Assembly: GCA_028551475.1 (NCBI GenBank)
Contig: CM052356.1
Span: forward strand, 30,779,884 to 30,843,883
Length of the DNA: 64,000 bases
Direction of reading: 5' to 3'
From: Casuarina equisetifolia
Lineage: Eukaryota; Streptophyta; Magnoliopsida; Fagales; Casuarinaceae
Numbering within the stretch: the stretch's first letter is position 1; the number at the start of each line of letters is the position of its first letter. This document shows, one piece after another, positions 24,262 through 36,199 of this stretch. The notes under the pieces were generated by a model. It saw only the letters and a program-made list of their open reading frames with translations, did not search any database and had not been told where the DNA came from. Position numbers and translations under genes: made by a program.

Positions 24262-27200
24262 TTACTCCCAGCTTAGCCCCCGAACTTGGCCATAAAACTT
24301 CACTAGGACGTAATAAATTAGAAAGAGAGAAGCTAGAGTGCACAACCACCAAGTCCAAGGGCAGCGTCTTTCTTGTTGCTCAGGTTGCTTCTGCTCCGGA
24401 CCTTCAACCCTGTGGATAAAGTAAATCTCTTTTGAGTTAAAGTAGGTGAATATTGTAAGAACCCTTTAGATTCAAATTTTATGTTAAGGCTTAGCTGACA
24501 TGCCTTTTAGTTGGCTGAGAATCTGTTGTCGATGGAGGCAGTTTTTGTTGCGGTTTTGGTATGGCTTCTGGTGTTGGTCGTGTTGCCGGAGGGACTACAG
24601 TTGGGGGGGCCGGTGGGAGTGCAGCTGCCGGAGCCGGTATTGTTTTTTGGGGTGTTTCGCTTGGGATGGCCAAATTCCTCGCCTGCATTACCATGAACAT
24701 CACTTATATGAATTTACTGTAATTTAGTAACTCCATAAGAAATGTAGAAAAACTCACCAGATTCCTGAACTTGAGATTGTAGAACATGTGGATATATCTT
24801 TGCTTAGCCAGCTTCTGTTCCTTGTTCATCACCCTCCAGTATCCATAGATGGTTCCCATGTTCAGTACCTTGTTTGCATAAATCTTCCACGTGTAGCTGC
24901 AGGCAAAAGAAGAACGAGATTTAAAAGGAAACCCGAATGGTCTCTGTTCTCTGGGATTAGATGATTACCATTCATTGATACGCTGGAGACCAGCTTTTGA
25001 CATGTTGTTCCAATATTCAGGATCGCTCTTGCATTTTTCGAAGAAATCAGCGATCTTGTTGCTCGATTCATCGCCATTGTTGGGGTCAATATGAAAGCCT
25101 GAGACCCCATCAACGATGATCTCTGCCGGACCTCCTTGGTTGGTTGCAAAGGTGGGTAAGCCGCAGTTCATCGCCTCGATGACCGTCAGGCCAAAAGCTT
25201 CGTACAGAGCAGGCTGCACAAAAGCTCCCTTCGTATCTGCAATGTAGCGGTAGAGCTCTCCATTGCGATATCTGTCAGTTTGAGCTGCTATCCATCTGAA
25301 CTGACCATTAAGCTGATATTTCTCTATCAGGGCATGCATCTTTTTGATCTCTGCTATTTCTTCCCTGTCCTTTGATTTGGATGTATCGAAGAATCCTGCT
25401 ACAACCACAAGATTCACCAAACTTCTCAGCCGTCTGTTCTTCCCATACCATTCGGTTAGTCCTGATATGTTCTTCACTGTATCAAGTCTTGCCATGGAGA
25501 AGATGATCGGTTTTTTCCTGTCTGCCAGATACCCTCTGTTCCAGGCAATATATTTAGTTCCAGTTTCATAGCATTTTGATAAGCAAGAGTTACATGGAAT
25601 GAACAGACATCAAACTTACATGTGCTCATCGTTATCCCCCTTGCTGTAAAGAAGTTCTTCTATGGCAGGGAGAAAAGAGGTTAACCGCATCTTTTTCTGT
25701 GTGTAGGGGAAGTAAACTGATTGGTCTGCGCCGGGGGCGGCAATGTTGAACTTTGGTTCGAAGACACTGATGCCGGAGACTACCCGGTAAAGCCCCGGCA
25801 TGGTAAATGTTGTATGGCTTTCATACTGTCCAGGCCTATTCTTACTGAAGAACACACAATCATCAAGTTAACAACATGGACAACATTAGCCCTGTGATTG
25901 TATCCAAAGTAATAAATGTAAAACTCATAACCTTCCAGCAATTTCCTGGTATGTACTTGTGATGATGAAATCAGCTGCATTCATGGAGATTAAGTCAGCT
26001 GTGAACTGACATGAAAAGTGGTACTTGGGGTCAAATTCCTTCCATCTGGCATCTGAATCTTCATACTTGGTTTTCTCCAAAGCATGAGCAATAGTTCCCT
26101 GGAATCGAAGTCTTTTAAGTCTGAGAAATAGAGAAGTTTGAAACAACAGAAACAGAACTGAAAGAGAAGGAACTAACCTGAGTGATTCCAAGTTTTCCAG
26201 CCATCAAAGATGCGACCAAGTTTCCGTCACTGTAGTTCCCAATGACGAGGTCCGGTTTGCAGTCCATGTGTTGAAGGATCATAGCAGTAGCATCCTGCCG
26301 ACAAGAAGGAGAAAGGAAAGGGCTAGAATATAAGAAATTCTTCTGAAAAACAAGAGAACTGGTAAAGAAATGGCAGACTGATAACAAACATGCCTGTGCA
26401 AATCTCTCAAGGTAAGGATAGATGTCAAAACGGGAGACCCATTGCTGGAGAACCCCATTTTCTGTCATGAATGGGACTCTGAGGATGTGAGAGTGCTTAG
26501 TTCCAACAATGGGCTCCAACTCCTGGTTGCACTTTGTTCCTCGAGCCTCTGGTATAAGTCTGGTCACCTGAGAAATGAAACTAAGAAGTAAAACACAAAA
26601 CCAATACTGTTAAAGAAATAACTTCTTAAAATCCTTTCGTTAAAATCTCACCACAAGAATCTGAGGCTTCACAGAAAGACCCTGCTGCTCGATTCTGAGA
26701 AGCAGTTCTTCTTCCAAAGCTCTTACTTGATCCAGAATGTAAACCACCTGCTTGAGTTAACAGATGAACTTCATACATTAATCAAGATCGTACATGATCT
26801 TTCTGAAGCTGGTTATTATTAATGTTAAAAAGCTTTCTTCCTCCCTCCCTTAAAAACGGTCATTAAGATGCATTTTATACCTGGCCGCCGGTATCTGGCA
26901 GTCCGAGGACATCCGACTGCCCAAAGTAGCCGTGAGGAGAGAATATCACGATGTTGAACATTGTGGGAAGCCTGCTAAAGAACAACTCCATCTTTTCCGG
27001 TTCAGGTGCTTGAAGTACCTCAGAAAGTATCCTTATCGTCTCCTTAACCCTTCCTGCAGTACTTCCCCATCCTTTCTCGAAGCCCCACTCTTTAAACCTG
27101 CCGGAAATATATGTAAAATACAGAATCAGAGGACGAACATTCATGAGAAAGCATAGAGAAAGCGGAACGTGGAAAGAATGGCAGACCTCTTCGCAAAATC

Positions 27201-28218
27201 CTCAAATGGCGTGTCTTTTGGAAGCGCAGACACGAATACTTCAGCAACAAGCATGGAGTTTTGGAGTTTATCCAGTGTATCCAGAGTTTCGTTTATCATG
27301 AGCTTCTGCAAAGTCGGGAAAACGAGCGTTATCGCCATTAAGTTCTCTTTTTGAAATTTATAGCTTTTGAACTATTTTCTCACCTGTCCGTGATGATTCA
27401 AGCCCTGTAAGTACTCGAGCAATGCCTTTGCACTCTCTCGGCTCTCGTGAAGCTTTTTGGCCGTGACCTTCGAGATGAAGTTCACTCCATTTCCGACGGA
27501 AGAAGAAAGTGCCATCCTGGGAGTCGAAAAGTCGATGGCTCCAAAGTCTATCTCCAGAGCATTCTCATCTTTTGCCCTATCACATTCCAGCGATTTCTTA
27601 TGAACAAGATTAGAGATCATGTTCATGAAAGTATATGAATTTTTAGACACTGCACATACCAGTCCTCGTCGAAGATCATTTCTTTGAATTTCAAGTATTC
27701 CGTTGTAGTGATACTTTCGACCGACAGATCCTCGGCCTTCACCTTGACGAATTCCCAGCATCCAGGGTTGGGTCTTACAGCCATAGCAACGTATGGCGGA
27801 ACGACGGCCGCCTCCTGCATGGTTTTTCAGAACTCTAAAAGTTGAGCTCAAAAGATCGTATATTTCTGACAGACTTTCGTTCTTAAACGTTAGTACCTTC
27901 GTGGAAGTCAGGATGTAACCGAGCAAGCCCCTCAAAACATTCCTTCTTTCATTCTTGTCCTCTATGGAACTCTCCAGCTCCTCCATTATGTGCTGGGACT
28001 TCAGCAGCCTTTTTCCTGCTGCGTTAAGGCTTTTCTCGCGCAAAAAGGTGATGAGAGAGGGTCAAGTTCTGCATGGGGAAGTTGATTGAATGGGCAAGAA
28101 GGTGATGAAGATTTTACCTGGAGAAGCATCTTTTCATGTAGAACCTGCTCTGCTTCAACGCATCCGGCATGCTATCTACAATGGAATCGGATCGCTTGAG
28201 GACCTTCTGGGATGCCAT
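24262..28218 (-). CDS. Sucrose synthase, SUS5/SUS6-type (group III), with proline-rich C-terminal extension
   Basis: Fifteen exons (28118-28218, 27897-28029, 27660-27814, 27384-27576, 27187-27305, 26881-27097, 26652-26747, 26394-26567, 26178-26294, 25932-26098, 25620-25844, 24969-25535, 24758-24896, 24504-24682, 24262-24409) give 909 residues. The enzyme interconverts sucrose plus UDP with UDP-glucose plus fructose. The N-terminus ([20 protein letters not shown]) and the long C-terminal extension place it with Arabidopsis SUS5/6, linked to callose at sieve plates. GT-B landmarks are present: [38 protein letters not shown], and [21 protein letters not shown] with the E-x7-E motif. Residues 802-861 are Pro/Ala/Thr-rich. 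The last exon adds [19 protein letters not shown], a likely membrane segment at about 879-897. Two introns use GC donors (separate entries). If intron 14 is retained the protein ends in TKRHVS. Confidence 0.9.
24410..24503 (-). other. Putative GC-AG intron 14 of the sucrose synthase gene
   Basis: Exon 14 ends AAAAG and the intron would begin GCATGTCAGC, with acceptor ATCCACAG before exon 15. Using GC keeps the frame open for 49 further codons including a hydrophobic segment. Using the nearby GT (four bases on) gives an immediate stop. Without splicing, the frame ends six codons into exon 14's continuation (TKRHVS). Splicing here is inferred, not proven. Confidence 0.6.
26295..26393 (-). other. 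GC-AG intron 8 of the sucrose synthase gene
   Basis: Exon 8 ends ...LERFAQ (CACAG) and exon 9 starts DATAMILQH, a junction conserved across sucrose synthases. The intron between them begins GCATGTTTG and ends GGCAG. No GT donor gives the conserved FAQ-DA junction in frame. This is a non-canonical GC-AG intron of 99 bp, the same donor hexamer (GCATGT) as intron 14. Confidence 0.85.
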
Positions 28219-28309
28219 TTCAGCCCAAACAAAGGGAAGATTGTGTGTGGATAAACAGGAAGCTTAAGATCTCCCGCAGTGGTTTTGCTTCTTGTTTCTT
28301 GTGTTGTTG

Positions 28310-28318
28310 TATTTATAG
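28310..28318 (-). promoter_or_regulatory. TATA box of the sucrose synthase gene
   Basis: Read on the minus strand, CTATAAATA lies about 92 bases upstream of the SUS start codon, giving a predicted start near 28,280 and a leader of about 60 bases rich in ACAA/CAAG. Sequence and position fit a plant core promoter well. Confidence 0.65.
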
Positions 28319-28329
28319 AGAAGTTGTTA

Positions 28330-29055
28330 GGACATCCATGGCGGATTGAGGGAAAGCAAGAAAGGAATTTGCCATTGGTGGAAGCAAATTTAGATGTGTC
28401 TTTTTGGGCTGTATCTTCGAAACGGCAGGGAAGGAATTTCAAGGAATTTCTGGTTATCCATTGTCTTGGACCAAGTAATTTTTATTCGTTACTTCTTGTC
28501 TACTGATAATTGCACCGCCGTTTTTCAGCTCCTTTTGCACGCGCACCTCTCCTCGTCTTAGATTGAATTGCGTTATTAAATATGACCACTTTATACTTTT
28601 TTATTTACCCCCCAGAAGTAAAGTCTTGCAAGCCAGCATTTGATTTTAAAAGGAATTTGCTTAAGCACCAACCCATTGATATGTAGTAATTATTCTAAAC
28701 CAGTACTTTTGGCTCTTTCCCTCAACAAACAAGCTTCGAGAATTTTGATTTTAGCCGCACATGAATTGCCTGGGCCATCGTGCATCAGAATTGGCAGGTT
28801 CACTAGATGGGTACAAAGTAGCTAGATTAAACTTGCTTACTGAATGTTAACAGAAACAACAATGTAGAGTAAACACATCGGCTTGCGCCTGGACCCACAA
28901 TTGTATCACCCCACAGCCGCAAGAATAAATCTTACGGACAATCAAGATCCAGGCGTCTAGATAATAACAAAGTGTCTAGATAATAACAATGCAACCTGAG
29001 AAAGTATATTGTTCACAAAAAACAAGTTGGAAGGCCTGCCAGAAAACATGAAAAC
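28330..29055. other. Sucrose synthase promoter and AGO1 3' UTR
   Basis: 28,330-28,600 is the SUS upstream region. 28,860-29,055 probably holds the AGO1 3' UTR. No ORF in between has recognisable features. Confidence 0.5.
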
Positions 29056-32000
29056 CTAACAGTAGAACATCACCCTCTTTACATTCTCCTTGAGTGCAGG
29101 TAAGGGTCTCACAGCTGAACCACCCGGTGCACGTGTACCACGTGGACCTGCTCCGCCCATGCCTCCTCGTCCAGGAGCAGCACTACTAACCGAACCATCA
29201 GAGGGTTCTGGCTCCATGTAGAATCTAGCTCGGAACGCAGCAAGATGAGCATAGTAAGCTGGGGGCACTGCCAAATCAAACAAACAATCAATAAATGCAA
29301 AAGCAGCACATGACATGTACATACAGGTCAGGTAACAGTAGTAACACAACATGAAATTGGCAACCATGTTGAAGCATGTGTTAAGTCTGAAAGCTTGCAA
29401 AACCCCAGATATCATGCATGCTCCGCTTGCGCAGCTGTGTCCGCATGGGCGTGCGTGCGTGCGTGCGTGAGAGAGAGAGAGAGAGAGCTTACCAATGGAG
29501 ACAGATCTGGTGCACCTAGCGTATCTGCAAAAGGGGAAAAACGAATTCACAATTTTGCCACTCTTAAGGAGTGAGAAATCACAATAAGCTAATAATAGCC
29601 ATAACCCAGTCTCATTTAACTAATAGATTACACATAAAACAATCAAATAACCATTAAGATGATAGGTACACAACGAAAAAGAATAGAAAACAAAATACTA
29701 TGCTATTAAGGGAACAGAGGCAATTACGTGTAACACAGGTTATTTGTGAGGAGCTGAAGCCCATCAGCCGTAAACTTGTTTTCATCCCAGAGTACATGGT
29801 AATGAGCTGGGCGACTGGTACCCTGTTTCACATTATAGGTGCAACATAATAATTAAAAAACCTTCCAATCAACATGAATGAATGTAAATACAGCCTAGAA
29901 GAATAACATTGCAGTACCTGAATACCAGCATGAGAACAAAGATAGAAGTCAAATTCTGTCGGGTGGCAAATTTTGGAGTCCACAACAGTACCTGTATTGA
30001 AAATAGTCAAGCATTGCATGATAAAATCTGACCAACATAAAAGACAGGATATAAAGGTAATCAATACCAGGCAAAATATTTCCACTCTTATCAACAGTAG
30101 AGTGATCACGATGATTGTTGGCAAACAATCTTGTATGGTGCCGCTTCTGAACCACAACAAAAGTCACTGGAGGCTGATAGTTTGGCTCCAGAGATGCACA
30201 TGCCTAAGATAAAGTAAAACAGGTAAGATGAATTGTTTGACAGTGCAAATATGCACAAAAAGAAGGGAAGATGGGGAACATAAGACTGAAGAGCTTATAA
30301 TCAAGAAAAGCAGATGCACCTTGCGAATAGCATCCAGTTCATACAACAAAACTTGATAAAACTGCCCCTCACTCACACCATCCCTGCCAGAAATATATGT
30401 ACTTTAAGATAAAAAGAAAAATCATCTAGAGAAGAACAAAATGGTGTAATGTCACAATACCGATAAAATATTATGCGTTGTGGTTTCTGCCCAGTTGCTC
30501 TCCTGAAAGATATGAGCAGTTCCCTGCATAATGAAGAACATAAATGGCTCAAACCTAGACCATAACCCTCCATCCACAAAAAATTTTTGAAAACATTTGC
30601 TATAACTCAAATTGTGTCTCATTTGCAGGACATGGCACCCAGTAGGATTTGGCATATCTAGTACAAGAAAATAATAGTAAAAACAGAGACAACGATAGAG
30701 GCTTAACCATACTTGATCATGCCACCAGAGACTGTCCCTCTCACAGGATCCTGCCATGTCTTGAAGAGATCTTGAATTAGCTCTTGTCGATGGGCTTGAG
30801 CACAAACCAGACCAGCATACTTAGTAATTTCAGGCCAATCTTGGGAGGCTACAACCTGGGGTTCAAGTTGAATTAGTATGGTAAACAATATTTTTGACAG
30901 TTTAAAGTTCCACAATCATGGAATAACATAACACAAGCACAAAAATGCCAAGAACATTTGATTTCATACAGCTGCAATTGATGGGCTCGTATCCTCTCCT
31001 GGATGAGGATGGGTAACATCAGCACCAAAAATTATAGTAGGCCGGTCACTGACTAAAGGTATACGCCTTGACAGGGCATCAACAAGCACAGTATTTCTTC
31101 CTCCAACCTTGACATTTATCTTCAAGGCAACATTGGCCAAATACTGTTTGCTCATTTTAAACACATGCTTTGTCAAACAACATTGGGAAACAAGTCCAAG
31201 ATCAGTCTCACAGATCCGCTTCAAGTCACCTGCAAGAGAATTTAAGACATTCAGGAACAAGGACCAGAACAACAGAATTAGTTTACAAAAGAATCAAATA
31301 TGGATAACTAACAAGATTTCCTACCATAAAGTGACCCATTGTTATCTGGCAAAATGACAATAAGCAGGTCAAGCTCCTTCCTCTGAGGCTGGAGTTTAGT
31401 CATTGCATCATGGTATCGAGTTTTCAAGACTCTCTCCACCTGATCATGTCGAGCACTTGAAGGTGGAAGCACTGGCTCAGGATTAAATATCTACACAAGG
31501 CCCATGGTCAAAATCCTAAGGAGAAGGAACAACTGGCAAATATGATCACTAATGAATCACATCTTTCAAGTGCCATACCATGCCAGAAGTGTGACACATT
31601 CGTGCAAGTTCCTGGCAGAATCCACGGGCTATACTGTCTTGCACAAGTCTTGAAAAGTTTATGCATATCCAGCTGTTAACAGTTCCCCCATTGACCATTT
31701 TCTGCAACAAAAAGATCTATATCAAAACCATACCAACACAAATAATTTTAATTTTAAAAATACCTTATTCATCATATTCCATTGTCCAACTTGGGGAAGG
31801 CAATCCTTTTCTCTGCCCGTATCATGATATTTCAGCTGCACAGTATGAGAAATGTTTAACATAAAAATATTGGGGCTCAAAAAAATTTCAGATGCTAATT
31901 GAAAAACAGAAAGATATGATACCCATGGTGCTGGAAGAATGCGAGCTTCAACAGAAGCGAGTCTCTCACTAATTCTAATTCCAAATTCCTTTGCATAAGG

Positions 32001-35000
32001 ATCTTCATGGTATGCATTGTGACTAACGGTCTGAAAGTCAAAAAACATAACTAGTTAGAATATGAGAGGTGCATGAAAGCCATTGGTACACTGGAAGTTC
32101 TGAATTTTTTGGTTATCAAAAATAAAACAAACATTTGATGCCAGTAAAAGACAAGCAGGAGAATCCCATGACTACATAATCAGGCAACAAATGTCTTATA
32201 CTCCACTATGAACAATTACTAACTATTATGCAGTACAATTACAATGTTCAAACTTAAAATGAATGCACTAAAACCCATCAAATGTAGAAATAGCCCTACA
32301 GGGGGTGAACAGGAAACCATAAAGGGTGGAGGGTAATGAAACAAAAGCAGTTATTAGGCAACATCTCAACAATGTACATCAAAGGTGCAATGAAACAAAA
32401 GATGTTTTGCATTTTAAAAAATAATAATAATAATAAATCCAAGCAAACCTGCATTATATCGCGTTCCCTCTCCTGAGGACGTTGACAGGTCACCTTCAGC
32501 AAAGCAGAAATCTGCCTCTCATTCAACCTCTTTGAGTATCTCTGACCCTCAACAATCTTGCAAACCTGAATTCAGCAGAAACTAGCATTCATATCCATAT
32601 GATGTGGAATACCATCCCTAAGTAAATCATATCCATTTGTAAATCACAAATGAAATTTATAATCGTGTCCTCACCTCCATAGGCAAATAATTAGGTCGTT
32701 GTTGATTCCCCACTTGCAAACAAGGCCACTGTGTATGTTGAATGACAAAGCCATATGTCTCATAGAAATACTCAACTACAGATTTCATTGTGCCTCTTTC
32801 ATCAACTGGAAAACTGGAAAACAAACACACAATATCAGAAAATCAAGTTACTTTACAATGTAAACAAAACAAGGGGCAGGAGGAATATTTAGGGGGACAA
32901 GAAAAGCTATTGATGCACACGTAAGCTCTCTAGTGGCCTGAGAAGTCAAGCCAGATATACGATATTTCCGGCGCATGTTTCCTCTATGCGTAACCTCAAC
33001 CTTGACTCCACGCAAAGCCTTTTTTATCTATTACAACAAGATAAAGAAATAAATAAAAGACTGATATAAGCTTATCAGCAAATTAGATGGTGTAAAAACA
33101 TGCAAAAAGTATAATACCCTTGTAAATCAACTAGACTGAAGAGACTTTAGGACAGGCAAGACACATCAGTGGAAGGCACAGAGAAAAAACCACAGGCTAA
33201 AAAGACAACATTCTAGCAAATCCAATCTGAAACATATCAATTGAAGAGAAAAGCAACAAGCCCTAACCTTAATTCGATCAGAGTCAGATAAAGGCCTTGA
33301 AGTCACATCCCGATTTGGATGCTGCTGTGTACTGGGGGGTGTCAGCAGCTGTGTTACAAACTCAATCACAGGCAGTGGCTCAATAAAAGCAGTGGAGGAC
33401 ATATCTGTAACATTGGCAAAATTGACACCAATCAGGAATGCATATATATATATATATATATCAAATAGACATGAAACTAGAAAACCTTACATCCCCCCTA
33501 AACATAACAAGTAAAGGAAAAGGAAAACTTCATTATACCATTAAAACATATTTGTAACAGATTGCATACCAATGTTCAGAGAGAGTCCCATCTGAGTTGG
33601 TCGAATGCTTTGATAGAATCCACGCCAACTCTCCAACCCCTCACCCAGAGACTGCCTTCTTCCCAGATCAGGTGAATAAAATGATCGACCAACAGGGCAG
33701 TACCTATAATCAATCAAATAGCATTAGCATCCAAAACTTCAAAGACAACTGAAGTGCCATATTATTACTGAATTTCAAATGAAAAATCAGATTTAATACC
33801 TCGTAGTAGGCAATTCACGCAGGACAATATCAAGAACTTGAAGTGCTTCCTGCGGGGCATCAGCTTGCCTCCCCTGCAAAAAGAGTCCTAAGTGGTGCAA
33901 GTCTGCCCGTGCAGCCAATTTTATCACAACTTTAAACTCTCTCTCTTTCCTGCAATTAAGATAAAATAAAAAATGCCATATCAACAGAGAACATGAGAAA
34001 GCAAGTAAAAGCAAAAAATAAAATAAAAAATTGGAAAAAGGAAAGAAATTTTGTGGAACACTCAATACGAACCTTGGTCCCCCAGATCCATCATCTTCAT
34101 CAGTAAGAGTAATTTTGAACTCCTTGGATAGAAATGGAAGCGGCCCAGCAGTATACAAACTCTTTCGACCATCATAGGCAGGAAGTCTCTTTCCAAGATG
34201 CGTCTCCTTGTATAATCTCACCAGCTGCTCCATGACAGCACGGTTGACACCGCGTGATGTAACCTCTGGAGTAATTGTAACCTATCATGCATGGTCAACA
34301 ACACATCATATTGAATAGCAGAGACAAAAAAATTCCACAAAACACAAGCAGTATTGAGATGACTCACATCGTACTGGTGCAAATCCTTATCTGGTAGCTC
34401 CGCAAAGAAGTGATTAGCCTTAACAATGCATCTAATACCAGTGCTACCCTTGCCAGGCCGTAGAGGAAATCTCATGCCTTTACTGGAGGCTGGTGCAGGT
34501 TGAATTGCCTGGCTGGAAGGTCCTTGGATGCTCAAGCTCTCCATCTGCTGAGTCACTCGAGATGGTTCAGGCGGTCGGGTGGATGAACTCGCCTCAGATG
34601 AGGCAGACTGAGGCGGAACGACACCAGGTTGGCGTGGAACCTGGGTTGCTTGGCGCAGGTCGGGATCTTGTGTTCTTGATGGACCTAAAGATGGCCCTCC
34701 ACCTCGGCCGCCACTCATGCCACCACGGCCACTAACACCATACCCTCCACGACCACCTTGCTGTGGTGGGCCTCCCCTTCCCCTACCCCCATATTCAGGA
34801 GGGTTGCCACCATAGTGCTGTTGCTGTTGCATTCCACGACCCCCACTTTGACCCCCTCCATAACCACCACGGCCTCCTTGAGGGCCCCATCCTCGACCAC
34901 CTTGATATCCACTTCCCTGATACTGCTGCTGAGGAGGAGCACTCCCCTCTACAGCACGTTGTTGGTGACCCCGACCATTACCACCGCCACTAGCTTCCTG

Positions 35001-35057
35001 CTGTGACTGAGAGCCCTCACCCCCGCTAGGAACCTCAGCCTTCTTTTTCCTTCCCAT
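29056..35057 (-). CDS. AGO1: ARGONAUTE1 (small-RNA slicer)
   Basis: Twenty-one coding exons in consistent phase: 34368-35057, 34073-34281, 33800-33949, 33570-33703, 33268-33404, 32921-33027, 32675-32813, 32449-32565, 31923-32030, 31764-31835, 31579-31701, 31325-31490, 30970-31229, 30713-30855, 30461-30523, 30320-30383, 30068-30203, 29918-29991, 29728-29822, 29493-29524, 29056-29267. They encode 1,076 residues, near the Arabidopsis length of about 1,050. AGO1 loads miRNAs and some siRNAs and cleaves target RNA. The N-terminus is Gly/Arg/Gln-rich with RGG repeats. PAZ (TFPVDE, LPCLQVGN-like [17 protein letters not shown]) and PIWI follow. The catalytic tetrad is complete: Asp788 (FGADVTHPH), Glu829 (AHRQE), Asp874 (YRDGVSEG), His1014 (YYAHLAAF). 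The C-terminus [19 protein letters not shown] is the AGO1 signature. A miR168 site lies in exon 1; exon 5 carries a small insertion. Confidence 0.97.
29449..29487 (+). repeat. Compound (GTGC)n(GA)n microsatellite in AGO1 intron 20
   Basis: A short GTGC-type repeat runs directly into a GA repeat that ends six bases before the donor site of exon 20 (in the minus sense, a CT-rich run just after GTAAGC). Length changes could affect splice-site context. Confidence 0.85.
33442..33461 (+). repeat. (AT)n microsatellite in AGO1 intron 4
   Basis: Ten AT units between coding exons 4 and 5 of AGO1. Confidence 0.9.
34646..34666 (-). promoter_or_regulatory. miR168 target site in AGO1 exon 1
   Basis: The AGO1 transcript here encodes DPDLRQA. 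Compared with the conserved miR168, 18 of 21 positions pair normally, one is a G:U wobble (miRNA position 9) and two mismatch (positions 2 and 21). Pairing across miRNA positions 10-11, where slicing occurs, is perfect, predicting a cut between 34655 and 34656. This is the known feedback loop in which AGO1-miR168 limits AGO1 mRNA. Confidence 0.88.
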
Positions 35058-35064
35058 GGTGATA

Positions 35065-36150
35065 TCTAATCACAGAAAACCAAATCTTTTTCGACAAACA
35101 ACAACTAAGAATATTTACAACATTGATTAAATTACCATCAAAACAAAATGTGTTCAATTACATCAAGTACCATCAAAGAACCAACATAACAACAGTGAGG
35201 TTCCATCTATACCGAAAAACAATTTGCATTTTACAGAGAAACATCTCAAAAACGAAACCAGTAACAGTATTTCAAGTTAATGCCTACACAAAACCAAGCC
35301 CACGGTCACAATATTCAATCATTGTCTTCATTTTTATTTTATCAAAAGCAACAGTCACAGGAACCGCAGGAAAACAACCACGTAGATGTACCTTTCAAAT
35401 ATTTTCCATGAGAAAATTATGAGAGCAAGAAAAGAAAAACATATCTCTCAAGAAACGATCTACTCCTGTGAAAAAAAAATCTACAATATAAAGGCCCATG
35501 GAAAAAAAAAAGAACAGAAAAGAAAAGAGCAAAGAAATTATGCTGTCCAAGAATACAAGGCCACGTCGTACAACAAACCAAAAGAAAGAAACCCCTATAT
35601 GAAAACCCTAGACACCGACTCACCCTCAAAATCGTAGAAAACACCCACCAACTTTCTTGATCCAGAAAACAACACAGGAATCCAACATCAGTAACTTATC
35701 CAGCGAAAAACAAAAACCCTCCATCCATCAATTATCGACACAACCCAAATCCTGGCCCGGAAAACAAACAACCAAACAGATCCAAGCACAACGACACCGA
35801 GAACAGCACCAACCACAGTTCCAAAGAGCAGATCTACAGAAACAAACAGACCAAACTTAACCAAATTTCACAGAACCACAACAAAACAACCAAGCACAAA
35901 GCCCTAGCATTCACGACAGGAATCAAAATAGCAACAGATAATGCCACCAGGATAAGCTCAAAACCCACCAGAATAAGCTCAGCAATCGTCCTCACGAACT
36001 TGCTTCCCCTCTAAGAATCACCAGCGCAAGCCGCTCTGTACTCAGAAGGCAAAGGCAAACCAATGAGAGAGACTGATAAAGAGACAAAACGAGAGAGAGA
36101 AAGATAGAGAGAGAGAGGGAGGGATAGAGAAGCACTCCGGCCCTGAAATC
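35065..36150 (-). other. AGO1 5' leader and probable leader intron
   Basis: An acceptor-like CTGTGATTAG ends at 35066, eight bases before the ATG, suggesting a non-coding first exon and a leader intron of roughly 0.9 kb. The first exon probably lies around 35,970-36,150, where the minus strand is rich in CT repeats (36,080-36,122 as GA on plus), typical of plant leaders. Exact start and donor are not determined; candidate donors are CTGGTGGGT at about 35,970 and a similar one slightly downstream. Confidence 0.5.
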
Positions 36151-36199
36151 TCTGAAAACTTGTTGCTAAAAAATATTTACATAATGCCACCCAAACCCT

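Noticed and set aside
34715-35006. Several ORFs in the AGO1 N-terminal region
   Set aside because: The Gly/Gln/Arg-rich repeats leave other frames open by composition; the AGO1 frame explains the sequence.
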